Assembly (NCBI RefSeq): GCF_001905665.1
Contig: NZ_LIVX01000004.1
Coordinates: forward strand, 523,019-587,018
Reading direction: 5' to 3'
Length of the DNA: 64,000 nt
DNA from: Streptomyces sp. CB02261
Lineage (GTDB): Bacteria; Actinomycetota; Actinomycetes; Streptomycetales; Streptomycetaceae
Shown piece by piece: positions 20,776 through 29,501 of this stretch. Each line of letters starts with the position of its first letter. The stretch's first letter is position 1. A program made the position numbers and the translations under genes. Under the pieces are notes generated by a model. The model was not told the origin of the DNA. It ran no database searches and saw nothing but the letters and a program-made list of their open reading frames with translations.

Positions 20776-22251
20776 TCACATTTCCGGTTCGCCGATGTCA
20801 CGTGCCCCCGGGCGGTGCGGATACGTGACGTTGAACCACATGAAATGGGCCTGGTTCGTGGACGGATGGCCGTGGGAGGTGGCGTAGAGGCCGAGCTGGA
20901 CGCTGGTGAACAGCGGCGTGAGGAAGGTGGCTTCCACGGTGGCCAGGTCCTGCCAGGCACCGTCGGGTGCCGCGTGGGCGAAGGTGTGGCTGAACCCCCG
21001 GACGCGGACCCCCATGCGAACGGGCCCCGGGGGTACGGGAACGCCCGCCAGGACCTCGGGCCCGCGGCGGAGGACGAGCCCTTCCTCGGTGCGTAGGAAG
21101 AGGAGGTGGGTGTCGTCGTCGACCACCACGGCGAGGCCGGCCTGTTCGCCCGGTGCCGCGGGAGTGAAGTGCAGCTCGGTGGACACGTCACAGCCGGGCT
21201 GTTCCTGCGGGCGGACCAGGAGGGACGGGACGGTGCGTTCGCCGAGGCTTTCGGGACGGAGTTGGAGGCGGAGCCCGTCGCCGGTGGTCCAGAACGGCGC
21301 ACGTGGGGTGCGCAGGGTGCTCCAGTCGGTGGAGACGGCGGCGAAGTCGTCGTGGAGACTGCGGCGGGGGCTGGTGTGCTCGACAGGGGAGAAGACCGGC
21401 CGGCCGTCGCTCCAGGTGACCCCGCTGAGGAAGGTCTCGCGTCCGATGGCGGAGCCCGGGCGGACACCCAGGAGGACCGCCCGCCAGTCGCCGCACGGGG
21501 TCCGCACGAGGTCGGCGTGCCCGGTGCAGGTGACGGGGCCCTTCCGGGCGGGAGGCAGAACCGGATTGTCGGGGAAGTTCTCGTACGGGCCGGTCACGTG
21601 GTCGGCGCGGGCGGCCACCACGCTGTGGTCCACATCGGTGCCGCCCTCCGCGGTGAGCAGGAGATAGGTGCCGTCGATCCGGTAGAGGTGCGGGGCCTCC
21701 GACCAGCGTGCGCCCGGCCGGCTTCCCGACCACAGGACGTACTCGGGTCCCGTGAGCCGTCGTTCGTGGGGAAGGTACTCACGCATCCAGATCTCGGTGC
21801 GGCCGGCGGCCTCGTCCAGCACACGCGCGGCGGTGAACCAGGCCCGGCCGTCGCCGTCAGGCCCGTCGTCGAAGAACAGCGACGGGTCGAAGCCCTCTCC
21901 TGCCAGCCAGTACGGTTCCGACCACGGCCCGGCCGGGTCGGCCGCCGTGACGACGAAATGGCCGGGGCCGTCCATCAGCGTGCAGACGAGATGGAAGAGC
22001 CCGTCATGGTGCCGGATCGTCGGCGCGAACAGGCCGCGTGAGGGCTCACACCCGTCGAGGTCGAGCTGGGACGGCCGGTCCAGCGCGGAGCCGATACGTC
22101 GCCAGTTCACGAGATCGCGGCTGTGGAACAGGGGAAGCCCCGGGAACCACTCGAAGCTGGACGTCACCAGGTAGTAGTCCGCCCCTACCCGGCAGACGGA
22201 CGGGTCGGGCCGGAACCCCGGCACTACGGGATCGCCGAACGCCGTGCTCAC
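20776..22251 (-). CDS. GH43 beta-xylosidase / arabinofuranosidase, cytoplasmic
   Basis: The GTG at 22251 overlaps the GH3 stop (GTGA), giving 491 residues with no signal peptide. The N-terminal five-bladed propeller begins GFRPDPSVCRVGADYYLVTS, whose Asp is the catalytic base position. SEAPHLYRIDGTYLLLTAEGGT contains the general-acid Glu position. A C-terminal beta-sandwich (DVSTELHFTPAAPGEQAGLA and PFLTPLFTSVQLG-like segments) is typical of GH43 xylosidases. It should trim xylo-oligosaccharides, or arabinosylated ones, imported by BxlEFG. Co-transcribed with GH3 and bxlR. Confidence 0.92.
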   Translation of the reverse strand: MSTAFGDPVVPGFRPDPSVCRVGADYYLVTSSFEWFPGLPLFHSRDLVNWRRIGSALDRPSQLDLDGCEPSRGLFAPTIRHHDGLFHLVCTLMDGPGHFVVTAADPAGPWSEPYWLAGEGFDPSLFFDDGPDGDGRAWFTAARVLDEAAGRTEIWMREYLPHERRLTGPEYVLWSGSRPGARWSEAPHLYRIDGTYLLLTAEGGTDVDHSVVAARADHVTGPYENFPDNPVLPPARKGPVTCTGHADLVRTPCGDWRAVLLGVRPGSAIGRETFLSGVTWSDGRPVFSPVEHTSPRRSLHDDFAAVSTDWSTLRTPRAPFWTTGDGLRLQLRPESLGERTVPSLLVRPQEQPGCDVSTELHFTPAAPGEQAGLAVVVDDDTHLLFLRTEEGLVLRRGPEVLAGVPVPPGPVRMGVRVRGFSHTFAHAAPDGAWQDLATVEATFLTPLFTSVQLGLYATSHGHPSTNQAHFMWFNVTYPHRPGARDIGEPEM

Positions 22252-24467
22252 GACACCGGCACGATCTCGACCGGCACGGACATGACCCGGTCGGCCCCCG
22301 GGTGACGTACGGGGCCGTGCAGGGTGAAGGACCCCTGGAGCGGCAGATCGCCGCTGGACCGTCCGACGGCCACGCCGATCTCTCCGGGCTCCACTCTCCT
22401 GCGCAGGTCGATTCCGGTGAAAGAGGTCCGGTCGGCATGGACGGAGAAGGTGATCCGGGCGGCCTCGCCCGGCCGCAGCTCGACCCTGCCGAATCCGGCG
22501 AGCCAGCGTCTCGGCCGGACGACGGACGCCTCGGGGTCCGACAGGTAGAGCTGGACCACCTCTGTCCCGGTGACCTCGCCGACGTTGCGCACGGTGACCG
22601 CGATGGAGACGGCTCCGTCCGTCGCGGCGACGGGTTCCACGGAGAGATCCGAGTAGGCGAAGCTGGTCCAGCTCAGTCCGTGTCCGAAAGGGAACAGCGG
22701 CGTAGGGTCCACCGAGCTCCAGTCGGTCAGACCGCCCAACGTCGATTGCAGGTAGGTGCCGGGCTGACCGCCGGCCTGGCGGGGGAGGGAGACGGGGAGC
22801 CGCCCGCCCGGTTCCGCGGCCCCGCTGATGATCCGGGCCAGCGCCGTCCCACCCTCCTCGCCGGGGAAGAAGGCCTGGACGACGGCCGCCGCCCGGTCGG
22901 CGAGCGAGCCGAGCGCGTAGGGGCGTCCGGAGACGAGGACCAGGACGGTCGGTACCCCGGAGTCGAGGACCTCGGCGGCGAGCGCGGCCTGGTCGCCCGG
23001 CAGATCGAGGGTCTCGGCGTCGCAGCCCTCGCCCGAGGTGCCCCGGCCGAACATGCCGGCCCGGTCACCGAGTACCAGGACGTTCACCTCCGGGTCCTCC
23101 TCGGTGACCGTGAAACCGGCGGCGGCAAGCGCTTCACCGAGCGTCGGGATCTCCACCCCGGGATCGCCGGGGAGTGCGACGTGGTTCGGGAAGGAGTAGC
23201 AGCCGAGGAAGGCGTGCGGATCGTCCGCGTACGGCCCGGTGACCGCGACCCGGCACGGCCGCAGCGGCAGGATGCCGTCGTTGGCGAGCAGCACCGTGGA
23301 CCGCTCGGCCAGGATCCTGGCCAGCGCCCGGTTCTCCGGCGGGTCGAGGTCGATCGGCTCGGGCTTGACGGGTTCCCAGTCGGGGTCGAGCAGCCCGAGC
23401 TCGGCCTTCTGCAGCAGCACCCGCTCCACGGCCCGGTCGACGAGCGCCTCGGACAGATCTCCCGAGCGGACGAGTGCGGTCAGCGGCTCGCCGTAACAGC
23501 GGGCCGTGGGCAGTTCGACGTCGATTCCGGCGGTCAGCGCCAGCGCGCCGGCCGCGCCCCGCGATCCGGCGACGCCGTGCCGGGACTCCAGGAAGGAGAC
23601 CGAGTAGTAGTCGGCGACGACGGTGCCGTCGAAGCCGAGCTCGTCCCTGAGGAGTCCGGTGAGGAGCCGCTCGTCGGCGGCGACGGGGACGCCGTCCACG
23701 TCGGTGTAACTGTTCATCACCGACCTGGCACCGCCCTCGCGCAGCGCCCGGACGAAGGGCTCGACCAGCACGTCGGCGAACTCGCGCGGCCCCACGGCGA
23801 CCGGGGCCATGTTCCGGCCGCCGCGCGAGGACGAGTACCCGGCGAAGTGCTTGAGCGTCGCCACGATGCCCGCGCCCTCCAGACCCTGGACGTACGCGGT
23901 GCCGATCGCGCCGACGAGAAACGGGTCCTCGCCCATGCACTCCTCGGTACGGCCCCACCTGTAGTCGCGGACCACGTCGAGCACCGGAGCGAGCCCCTGG
24001 TGGACGCCGACCCGCCGCATCCCGTCGCCGATGGCGGCTGCCATCCGCCGCACGAGCGCGGGATCGAAGGACGCGCCCCAGGCGAGCGGCCCGGGGAAGA
24101 CCGTGGCCCCGAGCGTCATGAACCCGGTCAGACACTCCTCGTGCGCGAGGGCCGGAATGCCGAACCGCCCGGCCTCCGTCACCTGCGTCTGGAACGCGGC
24201 GAGCCGCTCCATGCCGGTCTCCGCGACGATCGGCGCCGTCCCGAACACCCGGGTGAGCTGGCCGAGACCCTGCCCGATGATGTCGTCGAGGCGGGGCGCC
24301 GGTTCGCCGGAATCGTCCTCCATCGGCGCCACCGGCGCTCCCGGATCGGACGGCAGGGCCCAGAAGCCGGCGAGTTGACCCGCCTTCTCCTCCAGTGACA
24401 TCCGACTCAGCAGATCGGCGACTCGGACGGCAGCGGGCAGGAGGGGGTCACGCCAAGGCTCGGTCAC
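22248..24467 (-). CDS. GH3 beta-xylosidase, cytoplasmic
   Basis: A GTG start at 24467 gives 739 residues without a signal peptide. Order: GH3 N-terminal barrel (about 15-340) with HFAGYSSSRGGRN and MNSYTDVDGVPV, nucleophile Asp in TVVADYYSV; GH3 C-terminal alpha/beta sandwich (about 370-580); and a fibronectin-III-like end (DGAVSIAVTVRNVGEVTGTE). This is the architecture of Streptomyces BxlA-type enzymes that hydrolyse xylobiose, although some relatives prefer cellobiose. It starts 11 bp after bxlR and overlaps GH43. Confidence 0.92.
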   Translation of the reverse strand: MTEPWRDPLLPAAVRVADLLSRMSLEEKAGQLAGFWALPSDPGAPVAPMEDDSGEPAPRLDDIIGQGLGQLTRVFGTAPIVAETGMERLAAFQTQVTEAGRFGIPALAHEECLTGFMTLGATVFPGPLAWGASFDPALVRRMAAAIGDGMRRVGVHQGLAPVLDVVRDYRWGRTEECMGEDPFLVGAIGTAYVQGLEGAGIVATLKHFAGYSSSRGGRNMAPVAVGPREFADVLVEPFVRALREGGARSVMNSYTDVDGVPVAADERLLTGLLRDELGFDGTVVADYYSVSFLESRHGVAGSRGAAGALALTAGIDVELPTARCYGEPLTALVRSGDLSEALVDRAVERVLLQKAELGLLDPDWEPVKPEPIDLDPPENRALARILAERSTVLLANDGILPLRPCRVAVTGPYADDPHAFLGCYSFPNHVALPGDPGVEIPTLGEALAAAGFTVTEEDPEVNVLVLGDRAGMFGRGTSGEGCDAETLDLPGDQAALAAEVLDSGVPTVLVLVSGRPYALGSLADRAAAVVQAFFPGEEGGTALARIISGAAEPGGRLPVSLPRQAGGQPGTYLQSTLGGLTDWSSVDPTPLFPFGHGLSWTSFAYSDLSVEPVAATDGAVSIAVTVRNVGEVTGTEVVQLYLSDPEASVVRPRRWLAGFGRVELRPGEAARITFSVHADRTSFTGIDLRRRVEPGEIGVAVGRSSGDLPLQGSFTLHGPVRHPGADRVMSVPVEIVPVS

Positions 24468-24477
24468 GGGGGTACTC

Positions 24478-25491
24478 CTAAGAACGGGGCGGGGCGGTGG
24501 AGACGCGGACCTTGAGTTCGGTCGACAGCTCCATCCGGGGGCTGACCAGGGGCTGGTCCTCCAGAAGTTGGAAGAGCGTGCGAGCCGCGAGCCGGCCCAT
24601 CTCCTCCAGCGGCTGACGCACCGTCGTCAGCGGCGGTGACAGCCAGTCGCACATCGGCAGGTCGTCGAAACCGACCACGCTGAGGTCCCGCGGGATGCTC
24701 AGCCCGGCCTGCCGAGTGGCCTCGTAGACGCCCATCGCCTGCTGGTCGCTGCCCGCGAAGACGGCCGTGGGCGGCTCGGGGAGGGCGAGCAGCTCGCGCG
24801 CGCACCGGAATCCGCCCTCGTGCTGGAAGTCGCCGAACCGGATGAGGTCGCGGTCGAACTCGATCCCGGCCCGTTCCAGGGCCGCGCGATAGCCGTCGAT
24901 GCGGGCCTGGCTGCAGAGCATCTCCTTGCGCCCGCCGATCGCGGCGATCCGACGATGCCCCAGCTCAAGCAGGTGTTCGGTGGCGGCGAGTCCGCCGGCC
25001 CAGTTGGTCGCGCCGATACTCGGCACACCGTTGTCCGGCAGATCGATCGGGTCGATGACGACCAGTGCCACCCCGCCCCGCTCGACCTGGGCGCGCTGCG
25101 CCGCGGTGACGGAGGCGGTGACGAGGATGACGCCGTCGCTGTGGTGCCGGACCGGTACCGCGGACCAGCTCGACGGCGTGGCCTCGCCCGGCGGAACGAG
25201 AGACACGACGGTGCCGATGCCTCGGGTGGCGCACTCGGCCTCGACGCCGCGGAGGATCTCCACCGCCCAGGCACTGTCCAGGCCGCCGATGATCAGGTCG
25301 ACGAGGCCCGATCTGCGCGTCCTGTTCTGCCGGCCGGGCTGGAGGTAGTTGTGGGAACGCAGCAGAGCCTCGATCCGTCGGCGCGTCGAGGGCGCGACGT
25401 CGGAGCGGCCGTTGATCACCTTGGAGACGGTGGCCTGTGAGACCCCCGCCTCGGCGGCGATCACCGCCAGAGTCGCCCGCTGCTCGCTCAA
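24478..25491 (-). CDS. bxlR: LacI-family repressor of xylan genes, BxlR-like
   Basis: The open frame extends to 25566, but that part has no conserved sequence and crosses the promoter. A TTG at 25491, preceded by GAGGAGGAAAG, starts at the helix-turn-helix ATLAVIAAEAGVSQATVSKV and gives 337 residues. The hinge and type 1 sensor domain are complete (VVGFDDLPMCDWLSPPLTTV). It is divergent from bxlEFG and leads the GH3-GH43 operon, the arrangement of BxlR in other Streptomyces. Boxes resembling GTTTCGAA-N-TTTCGA occur before itself, bxlE and the GH10 gene. Confidence 0.88.
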   Translation of the reverse strand: MSEQRATLAVIAAEAGVSQATVSKVINGRSDVAPSTRRRIEALLRSHNYLQPGRQNRTRRSGLVDLIIGGLDSAWAVEILRGVEAECATRGIGTVVSLVPPGEATPSSWSAVPVRHHSDGVILVTASVTAAQRAQVERGGVALVVIDPIDLPDNGVPSIGATNWAGGLAATEHLLELGHRRIAAIGGRKEMLCSQARIDGYRAALERAGIEFDRDLIRFGDFQHEGGFRCARELLALPEPPTAVFAGSDQQAMGVYEATRQAGLSIPRDLSVVGFDDLPMCDWLSPPLTTVRQPLEEMGRLAARTLFQLLEDQPLVSPRMELSTELKVRVSTAPPRS

Positions 25492-25531
25492 CTTTCCTCC
25501 TCTTCGACGCCGTCGGTCGGTGCGACGACAG

Positions 25532-25579
25532 GTTTCGCAAACTTTCGAAGAGTTTCTGGGCGGCATGACGGCTTGTCAA
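25532..25579 (-). promoter_or_regulatory. bxlR promoter with overlapping operator
   Basis: On the complement, TTGACA (25579-25574) and GAAACT (25556-25551) have a 17-bp spacer. The imperfect repeat at 25532-25556, with ACTTTCGAAGAGTTTC at its right end, covers the -10 box, so autoregulation is likely. Confidence 0.7.
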
Positions 25580-25624
25580 GATCCATGTTGCAGGGATTTT
25601 TCCGAGATAGATCGGTGAGAAGTC

Positions 25625-25653
25625 TTGACCGTGGTGTCCGTCGTTTCTAGTTT
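25625..25653 (+). promoter_or_regulatory. bxlE promoter
   Basis: TTGACC (25625-25630) and TAGTTT (25648-25653) are 17 bp apart, a good match to a housekeeping Streptomyces promoter. Its start point would fall just before the operator at 25674. Confidence 0.75.
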
Positions 25654-25673
25654 ATGGCACCACGTAATTCGAA

Positions 25674-25694
25674 GTGTTTCGAAAAGTTCTCGAG
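25674..25694. promoter_or_regulatory. BxlR-like operator downstream of the bxlE -10 box
   Basis: GTGTTTCGAAAAGTTCTCGA lies about 20-40 bp after the -10 box, where a bound repressor would block transcription. Thirteen of the first ten-plus-adjacent bases match the box at the xylanase gene (GTGTTTCGAA shared exactly, then TCTCGAG against TTTCGAG). Confidence 0.7.
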
Positions 25695-25718
25695 CGCGTC
25701 CCCTCTCACGGAGGTCCC

Positions 25719-27011
25719 ATGGTCAGCACCACCCCGAGCCGACGCAGCTTCCTGACGTTCGCCGGCATGACCGCACTGTCCGTGTCCATGACGGCGGCCT
25801 GTGGGTCCGGCGGATCGGGCGGCGGGGCGGCGGCCGACGGCAAGGTGACGATCGACTGGTGGAACATCGCCACGACGGAGCCGGGCAAGTCTCTCTTTCC
25901 GGAGATCTCCACGGCGTTCACGAAAGCCCACCCGAAGATCGCGATCAACACGACCTCGCTGGAGAACGAGGCGTTCAAGTCCAAGCTGACCGCCTCCACC
26001 TCCTCGGGCAAGCTCCCCGACGTGTACCAGACCTGGGGCGGCGGGGTGCTTCAGCAGCAGGTCGACGCCGGCCTCGTCGAGGACCTCACCGACCTGGTCG
26101 ACTGGTCGGACAAGCTCACGCCGGTCTCGCTCCAGGCGTACCAGATCGACGGACGGACCTACGCGATCCCGTACGACGTCGGCATGGTCGGCTTCTGGTA
26201 CAACAAGAAGCTCTTCGCCAAGGCGGGCGTCACCGCTCCGCCCGCCACCTGGGCCGAGTTCCTCGACGCCGTCGAGAAGCTCAAGGCCGCGGGCGTCACC
26301 CCGATCGCGCTCGCGGGCAAGGAGAAGTGGCCGGGCCACTACTACTGGGCCTACCTCGCGATGCGCGTCGCCGGCCTCTCCGCCCTCCAGAAGGCCGCGA
26401 CCTCCAAGGACTTCACCGACCCCGGCCTCGTCAAGGCGGGCGCCCACCTCAAGGAGCTCGTCGACCTCCAGCCGTTCCAGCCGGGCTTTCTCGGCGCCGG
26501 CTACGCCACCCCGGGCGGCCAGGCCGCGTCCATGGGCAACGGCGAGGCCGCCATGGAGCTGATGGGTCAGTGGGGTCCGTCGGTGCAGAAGGACGCGGGC
26601 GCCGACCTCGGAGCGGACCTGGGCTTCTTCCCCTTCCCGACCGTCGACGGCGGTGTGGGGCGGGCGGGCGAGGTGTTCGGCGGCGGCAACGGCTTCGCGC
26701 TGCGCAAGGGCGCTCCGAAGGAGGCGCTGGACTTCCTGAAGTTCTTCGTCCTCGACAATCAGTCCAAGCTCCTCGCCTCCAACGGTTACCTGCCCGTGGT
26801 CAAGGGCGCGGAGAGCCAGCTCACCGACGCCGGCAAGAAGGTGGTGGCCGAGGCCCTCGTCAAGGCGACGGGCTTCCAGCTCTTCCTCGACCAGGCCTAC
26901 CCGCCGGCGGTCGGCCAGGAGGTCAACGACAGCGTCGCCGACCTCATAGCGGGCAAGAAGACGCCCGAGCAGGTCACGGCCGCGATCACCGAGGCTGCCA
27001 AGAGTGCCTAG
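25719..27011 (+). CDS. bxlE: Xylo-oligosaccharide-binding lipoprotein (Tat-exported)
   Basis: The ATG at 25719 follows ACGGAGG; 430 residues. The signal region contains the twin-arginine motif RRSFLTFAG and the lipobox TAAC, so it is probably a folded-export lipoprotein. The rest is an extracellular solute-binding protein family 1 domain (VTIDWWNIATTEPGKSLF and SLQAYQIDGRTYAIPYDVGM). With BxlF and BxlG it forms a CUT1 importer; the ATPase is not encoded here and is presumably the shared MsiK, as in other Streptomyces oligosaccharide importers. Confidence 0.92.
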   Translation: MVSTTPSRRSFLTFAGMTALSVSMTAACGSGGSGGGAAADGKVTIDWWNIATTEPGKSLFPEISTAFTKAHPKIAINTTSLENEAFKSKLTASTSSGKLPDVYQTWGGGVLQQQVDAGLVEDLTDLVDWSDKLTPVSLQAYQIDGRTYAIPYDVGMVGFWYNKKLFAKAGVTAPPATWAEFLDAVEKLKAAGVTPIALAGKEKWPGHYYWAYLAMRVAGLSALQKAATSKDFTDPGLVKAGAHLKELVDLQPFQPGFLGAGYATPGGQAASMGNGEAAMELMGQWGPSVQKDAGADLGADLGFFPFPTVDGGVGRAGEVFGGGNGFALRKGAPKEALDFLKFFVLDNQSKLLASNGYLPVVKGAESQLTDAGKKVVAEALVKATGFQLFLDQAYPPAVGQEVNDSVADLIAGKKTPEQVTAAITEAAKSA

Positions 27012-28005
27012 CTCCGTGACCACCCTGACCGAGGCGTCCGTGGCGGCATCCCCGTCACTCCCGGACCGTTCGCGGCGGGGGAGGGGGCGGGGGCTGGGGC
27101 GGGGGCGCCTGGGAGCCTGGGCGTCGGTCGCCTGGTTCCTCGTCCCCGCTCTGGTTCTCTTCCTCGTCTTCGTCCTCGCCCCGATCGTCGTCGCCGTCTG
27201 GACCGGCTTCTTCAAATGGGGCGGTATCGGCCCCATGGACGACTTCGTCGGCATCGGGAACTACACCAAGCTCTTCGACGACCAGGTCTTCCTCGGCGAC
27301 CTGGGGCGCGGGCTGTACCTGATCCTCATGTCGGTCCTGGTGCAGCTGCCGTTCGCCCTGTTCACAGCGGTCCTGCTCAACCAGAGGCTCCGCGGCCGGG
27401 CCGTGTACCGGATGCTGTTCTTCGCGCCGTACATCCTCTCCGAGGTCGTCACGGCGGTCCTCTTCACGATGATCTTCCTGCCCGGCGCGGGCATGGCCGA
27501 CCACCTCGCCGACTTCTTCGGCCTGGAGGGCCTCCAGGGCAAGTGGCTCGCCGATCCCTCGACTGTCATGCCGACCCTGTTCGTCGTCATGATCTGGAAG
27601 TACTTCGGCTTCCACATGATGCTGTTCCTGGCCGGACTGCAGGGAATCCCGTCCGAGATCCTCGAAGCCGCCTCCATCGACGGAGCCGGTGCCTGGCAGC
27701 GCTTCCGGCACATCACGCTGCCGCTGCTCGGACCGACGATCCGGATCAGCGTGTTCCTGTCGATCATCGGATCCATCCAGCTCTTCGACCTCGTCTGGGT
27801 CATGACCGCCGGCGGGCCCAACCACTCCTCCGAGACGATGGCCATCGCGATGTTCCAATTCGGGTTCAAGCGGTACCAGGTCGGCTACGCCAGCGCGATC
27901 AGCGTCGTGCTGTTCATGATCAGTCTCGTCTTCTCCCTCTTCTACCAGCGGTACGTGCTCCGCCGTGACCTCAGTGGCGCCGTCACCTCGGGAGGTGGCC
28001 GATGA
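27004..28005 (+). CDS. bxlF: Xylo-oligosaccharide ABC importer permease 1
   Basis: A GTG at 27004 overlaps the end of bxlE by 8 bp; a second GTG at 27016 is an alternative start. The 333-residue protein has a basic Gly/Arg-rich N-terminus, six membrane segments and the ATPase-contact EAA motif EAASIDGAGAWQRFRHITLP. It is a MalF-type CUT1 permease. The message just after the start contains five adjacent runs of four to five G (27077-27105), a strong G-quadruplex candidate. Its stop overlaps the next start. Confidence 0.92.
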   Translation: MPSSVTTLTEASVAASPSLPDRSRRGRGRGLGRGRLGAWASVAWFLVPALVLFLVFVLAPIVVAVWTGFFKWGGIGPMDDFVGIGNYTKLFDDQVFLGDLGRGLYLILMSVLVQLPFALFTAVLLNQRLRGRAVYRMLFFAPYILSEVVTAVLFTMIFLPGAGMADHLADFFGLEGLQGKWLADPSTVMPTLFVVMIWKYFGFHMMLFLAGLQGIPSEILEAASIDGAGAWQRFRHITLPLLGPTIRISVFLSIIGSIQLFDLVWVMTAGGPNHSSETMAIAMFQFGFKRYQVGYASAISVVLFMISLVFSLFYQRYVLRRDLSGAVTSGGGR

Positions 28006-28832
28006 ACGGCCGCAGGACAGTACGCGGCCTCTCGCTGCACGCCGTGGTCTGGCTGATCGCCGCGTTCGTCGTCGTACCGCTCATCTACGCGGTCATTTCC
28101 GGTTTCAAGAGCACGGCGGAACTGACGAACAACCCGTTCGGGCTTCCGGAGCAATGGAAGATCGGCAATTACACCGGAATTCTTGGCGACGTCATGTTCT
28201 GGCGGCAGATCGCCAACAGCGCGGGCATCGCGATCGGCACGACGGTCTGCACCGTGGCGGCCTCCGCGATGGCGGCGTTCGTACTGGCCCGCTATGCCTT
28301 CCGGGGCAGGGAGTTGTTCTATACGCTCTTCACGATCGGGCTGATGTTCCCGTTCGCGGTGGCCGTTCTGCCGCTCTTCCTCATGCTGCGGACCTTCGGT
28401 CTGCTCGACAATCCGCTCGGAGTGATTCTTCCGCAGGCGGCCTTCGGTCTCCCGATGACGATCGTGATCCTGCGCGGTTTCTTCCGGACCATCCCGGCGG
28501 AGATCGAGGAGGCCGCCACCATGGACGGGTGCGGCAAGTTCCGCTTCTTCTGGAAGATCCTTTTGCCGATGGCGCGCCCCGCGCTCGGCACGGTCTCCGT
28601 GCTCGCGGTCGTCGCGAGCTGGAACAATTTCTTCCTGCCGCTGCTGGTGTTCAACGACCCGAAGTGGCAGACGATCCCGGTCGGCGTCCAGCAGTTCCAG
28701 GGGCAGTACTCGACCGACTACGCGCTGGTCCTCGCGTACATCGTGCTCGCCATGGTCCCCGCCCTCGCCTTCTACGCCGTCGCGGAGCGCCAGCTGATCG
28801 GCGGCCTCACCGCCGGCGCGACCAAGGGCTGA
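28002..28832 (+). CDS. bxlG: Xylo-oligosaccharide ABC importer permease 2
   Basis: The ATG overlaps the bxlF stop (ATGA). The 276-residue MalG-type permease has six membrane segments and the EAA motif EAATMDGCGKFRFFWKILLP. It pairs with BxlF as the channel. Downstream the operon is interrupted: a good ribosome site and signal-peptide-like start at 28867 lead into a scar rather than a full gene. Confidence 0.93.
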   Translation: MNGRRTVRGLSLHAVVWLIAAFVVVPLIYAVISGFKSTAELTNNPFGLPEQWKIGNYTGILGDVMFWRQIANSAGIAIGTTVCTVAASAMAAFVLARYAFRGRELFYTLFTIGLMFPFAVAVLPLFLMLRTFGLLDNPLGVILPQAAFGLPMTIVILRGFFRTIPAEIEEAATMDGCGKFRFFWKILLPMARPALGTVSVLAVVASWNNFFLPLLVFNDPKWQTIPVGVQQFQGQYSTDYALVLAYIVLAMVPALAFYAVAERQLIGGLTAGATKG

Positions 28833-28866
28833 GCCGTACCGCGTGACCTCCACCCGAGGAGACTCT

Positions 28867-28950
28867 GTGAAACGCTTGACCGCCCTGACGGCCACCATTA
28901 TGTTAGCGATCACATCTCATGCCTCGTCTGTTCCGAGGCGTACGTCGTGA
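28867..28950 (+). pseudogene. Signal-peptide start of a lost exported protein
   Basis: After GAGGAG, a GTG at 28867 opens MKRLTALTATIMLAITSHAS and then SVPRRTS before a stop at 28948-28950. The first part looks like an export signal, and the gene position, 35 bp after bxlG, is where Streptomyces bxl operons often continue. An arabinose-type operator (28900-28915) lies inside the frame, so the fusion point is probably near 28895. I read it as a deletion scar, not a functional gene. Confidence 0.45.
28900..28915. promoter_or_regulatory. Arabinose-type operator at a junction
   Basis: ATGTTAGCGATCACAT differs from TGTTAGCGCTCACA by one base in the core. It no longer precedes a recognisable arabinose gene by a normal distance; the next intact gene is the GH62 enzyme at 29502. 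It may be left over from a deleted arabinofuranosidase promoter. Confidence 0.6.
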
Positions 28951-29292
28951 TCGGTGGGGCGGGCAGCGTCCAGTCCCTCACCACCTCCGGTTTCACCGAC
29001 ACGCCGCTGCGCCCCGGCGACGTCGTCGGGTTCACGCCGGGAACGATCCATCGTCTTGTCAACGCGGGAGACCTGCGTCTCGCGATCCTCGCGCAGAACA
29101 GCGGTCTGCCCGAGGCCGGTGACGCCGTCCTCACCTTCCCCGCCCCCGTGCCGGCCGATCTCGACGTCTACCGGAGGACGGCCGTCCTCACCGGCGACCT
29201 CGCGCTCGAAGGCTTCCTTGCCCTGCGCCGCGACGGAGGGCTGCGGAAGTTCCACGCCGCGGCCCACCGGCTGAAAGGCGCACTCCTGGACG
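28926..29292 (+). pseudogene. Cupin-domain protein, 5'-truncated
   Basis: The frame reads EAYVVIGGAGSVQSLTTSG, then PLRPGDVVGFTPGTIHRLVN, AILAQNSGLPEAGDAVLTFP and FLALRRDGGLRKFHAAAHRL. This is a cupin beta-barrel protein whose first metal-binding motif and N-terminus are missing: homologous sequence begins abruptly at about 28926. The GTG at 28947 could start translation only inside the barrel. At the 3' end the frame runs on over a strong hairpin to 29489, suggesting that the normal stop was lost. Substrate unknown; probably inactive. Confidence 0.6.
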
Positions 29293-29330
29293 CGTGGGAC
29301 GTCCGCCGGCGCGCCGGCGGACGTCCCACG
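29293..29330. terminator. Perfect 38-bp palindrome, probable terminator
   Basis: Positions 29293-29330 are a perfect inverted repeat with 19-bp arms and no loop bases (outer arm CGTGGGACGTCCGCCGGC). On RNA it would form a very stable hairpin after the cupin remnant. Nothing recognisable lies between it and the GH62 gene at 29502 except the ribosome site GAAGGAG. Confidence 0.75.
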
Positions 29331-29501
29331 AAACCGGCCGTCAGCCGGAGCGGCGGAAGGCTGGAGACCTCTTCCACCCCGACCAGGGCGCGGTGTCGCG
29401 GCCGGACCGCCCGAAGGTTCCGCTCCTCGGCATGTGCGGCCGTCTCCACTCCTGCACCGTCCCCGCAGATCCCCATCGCCCTCCCCTGAAGGAGCAACCC
29501 G

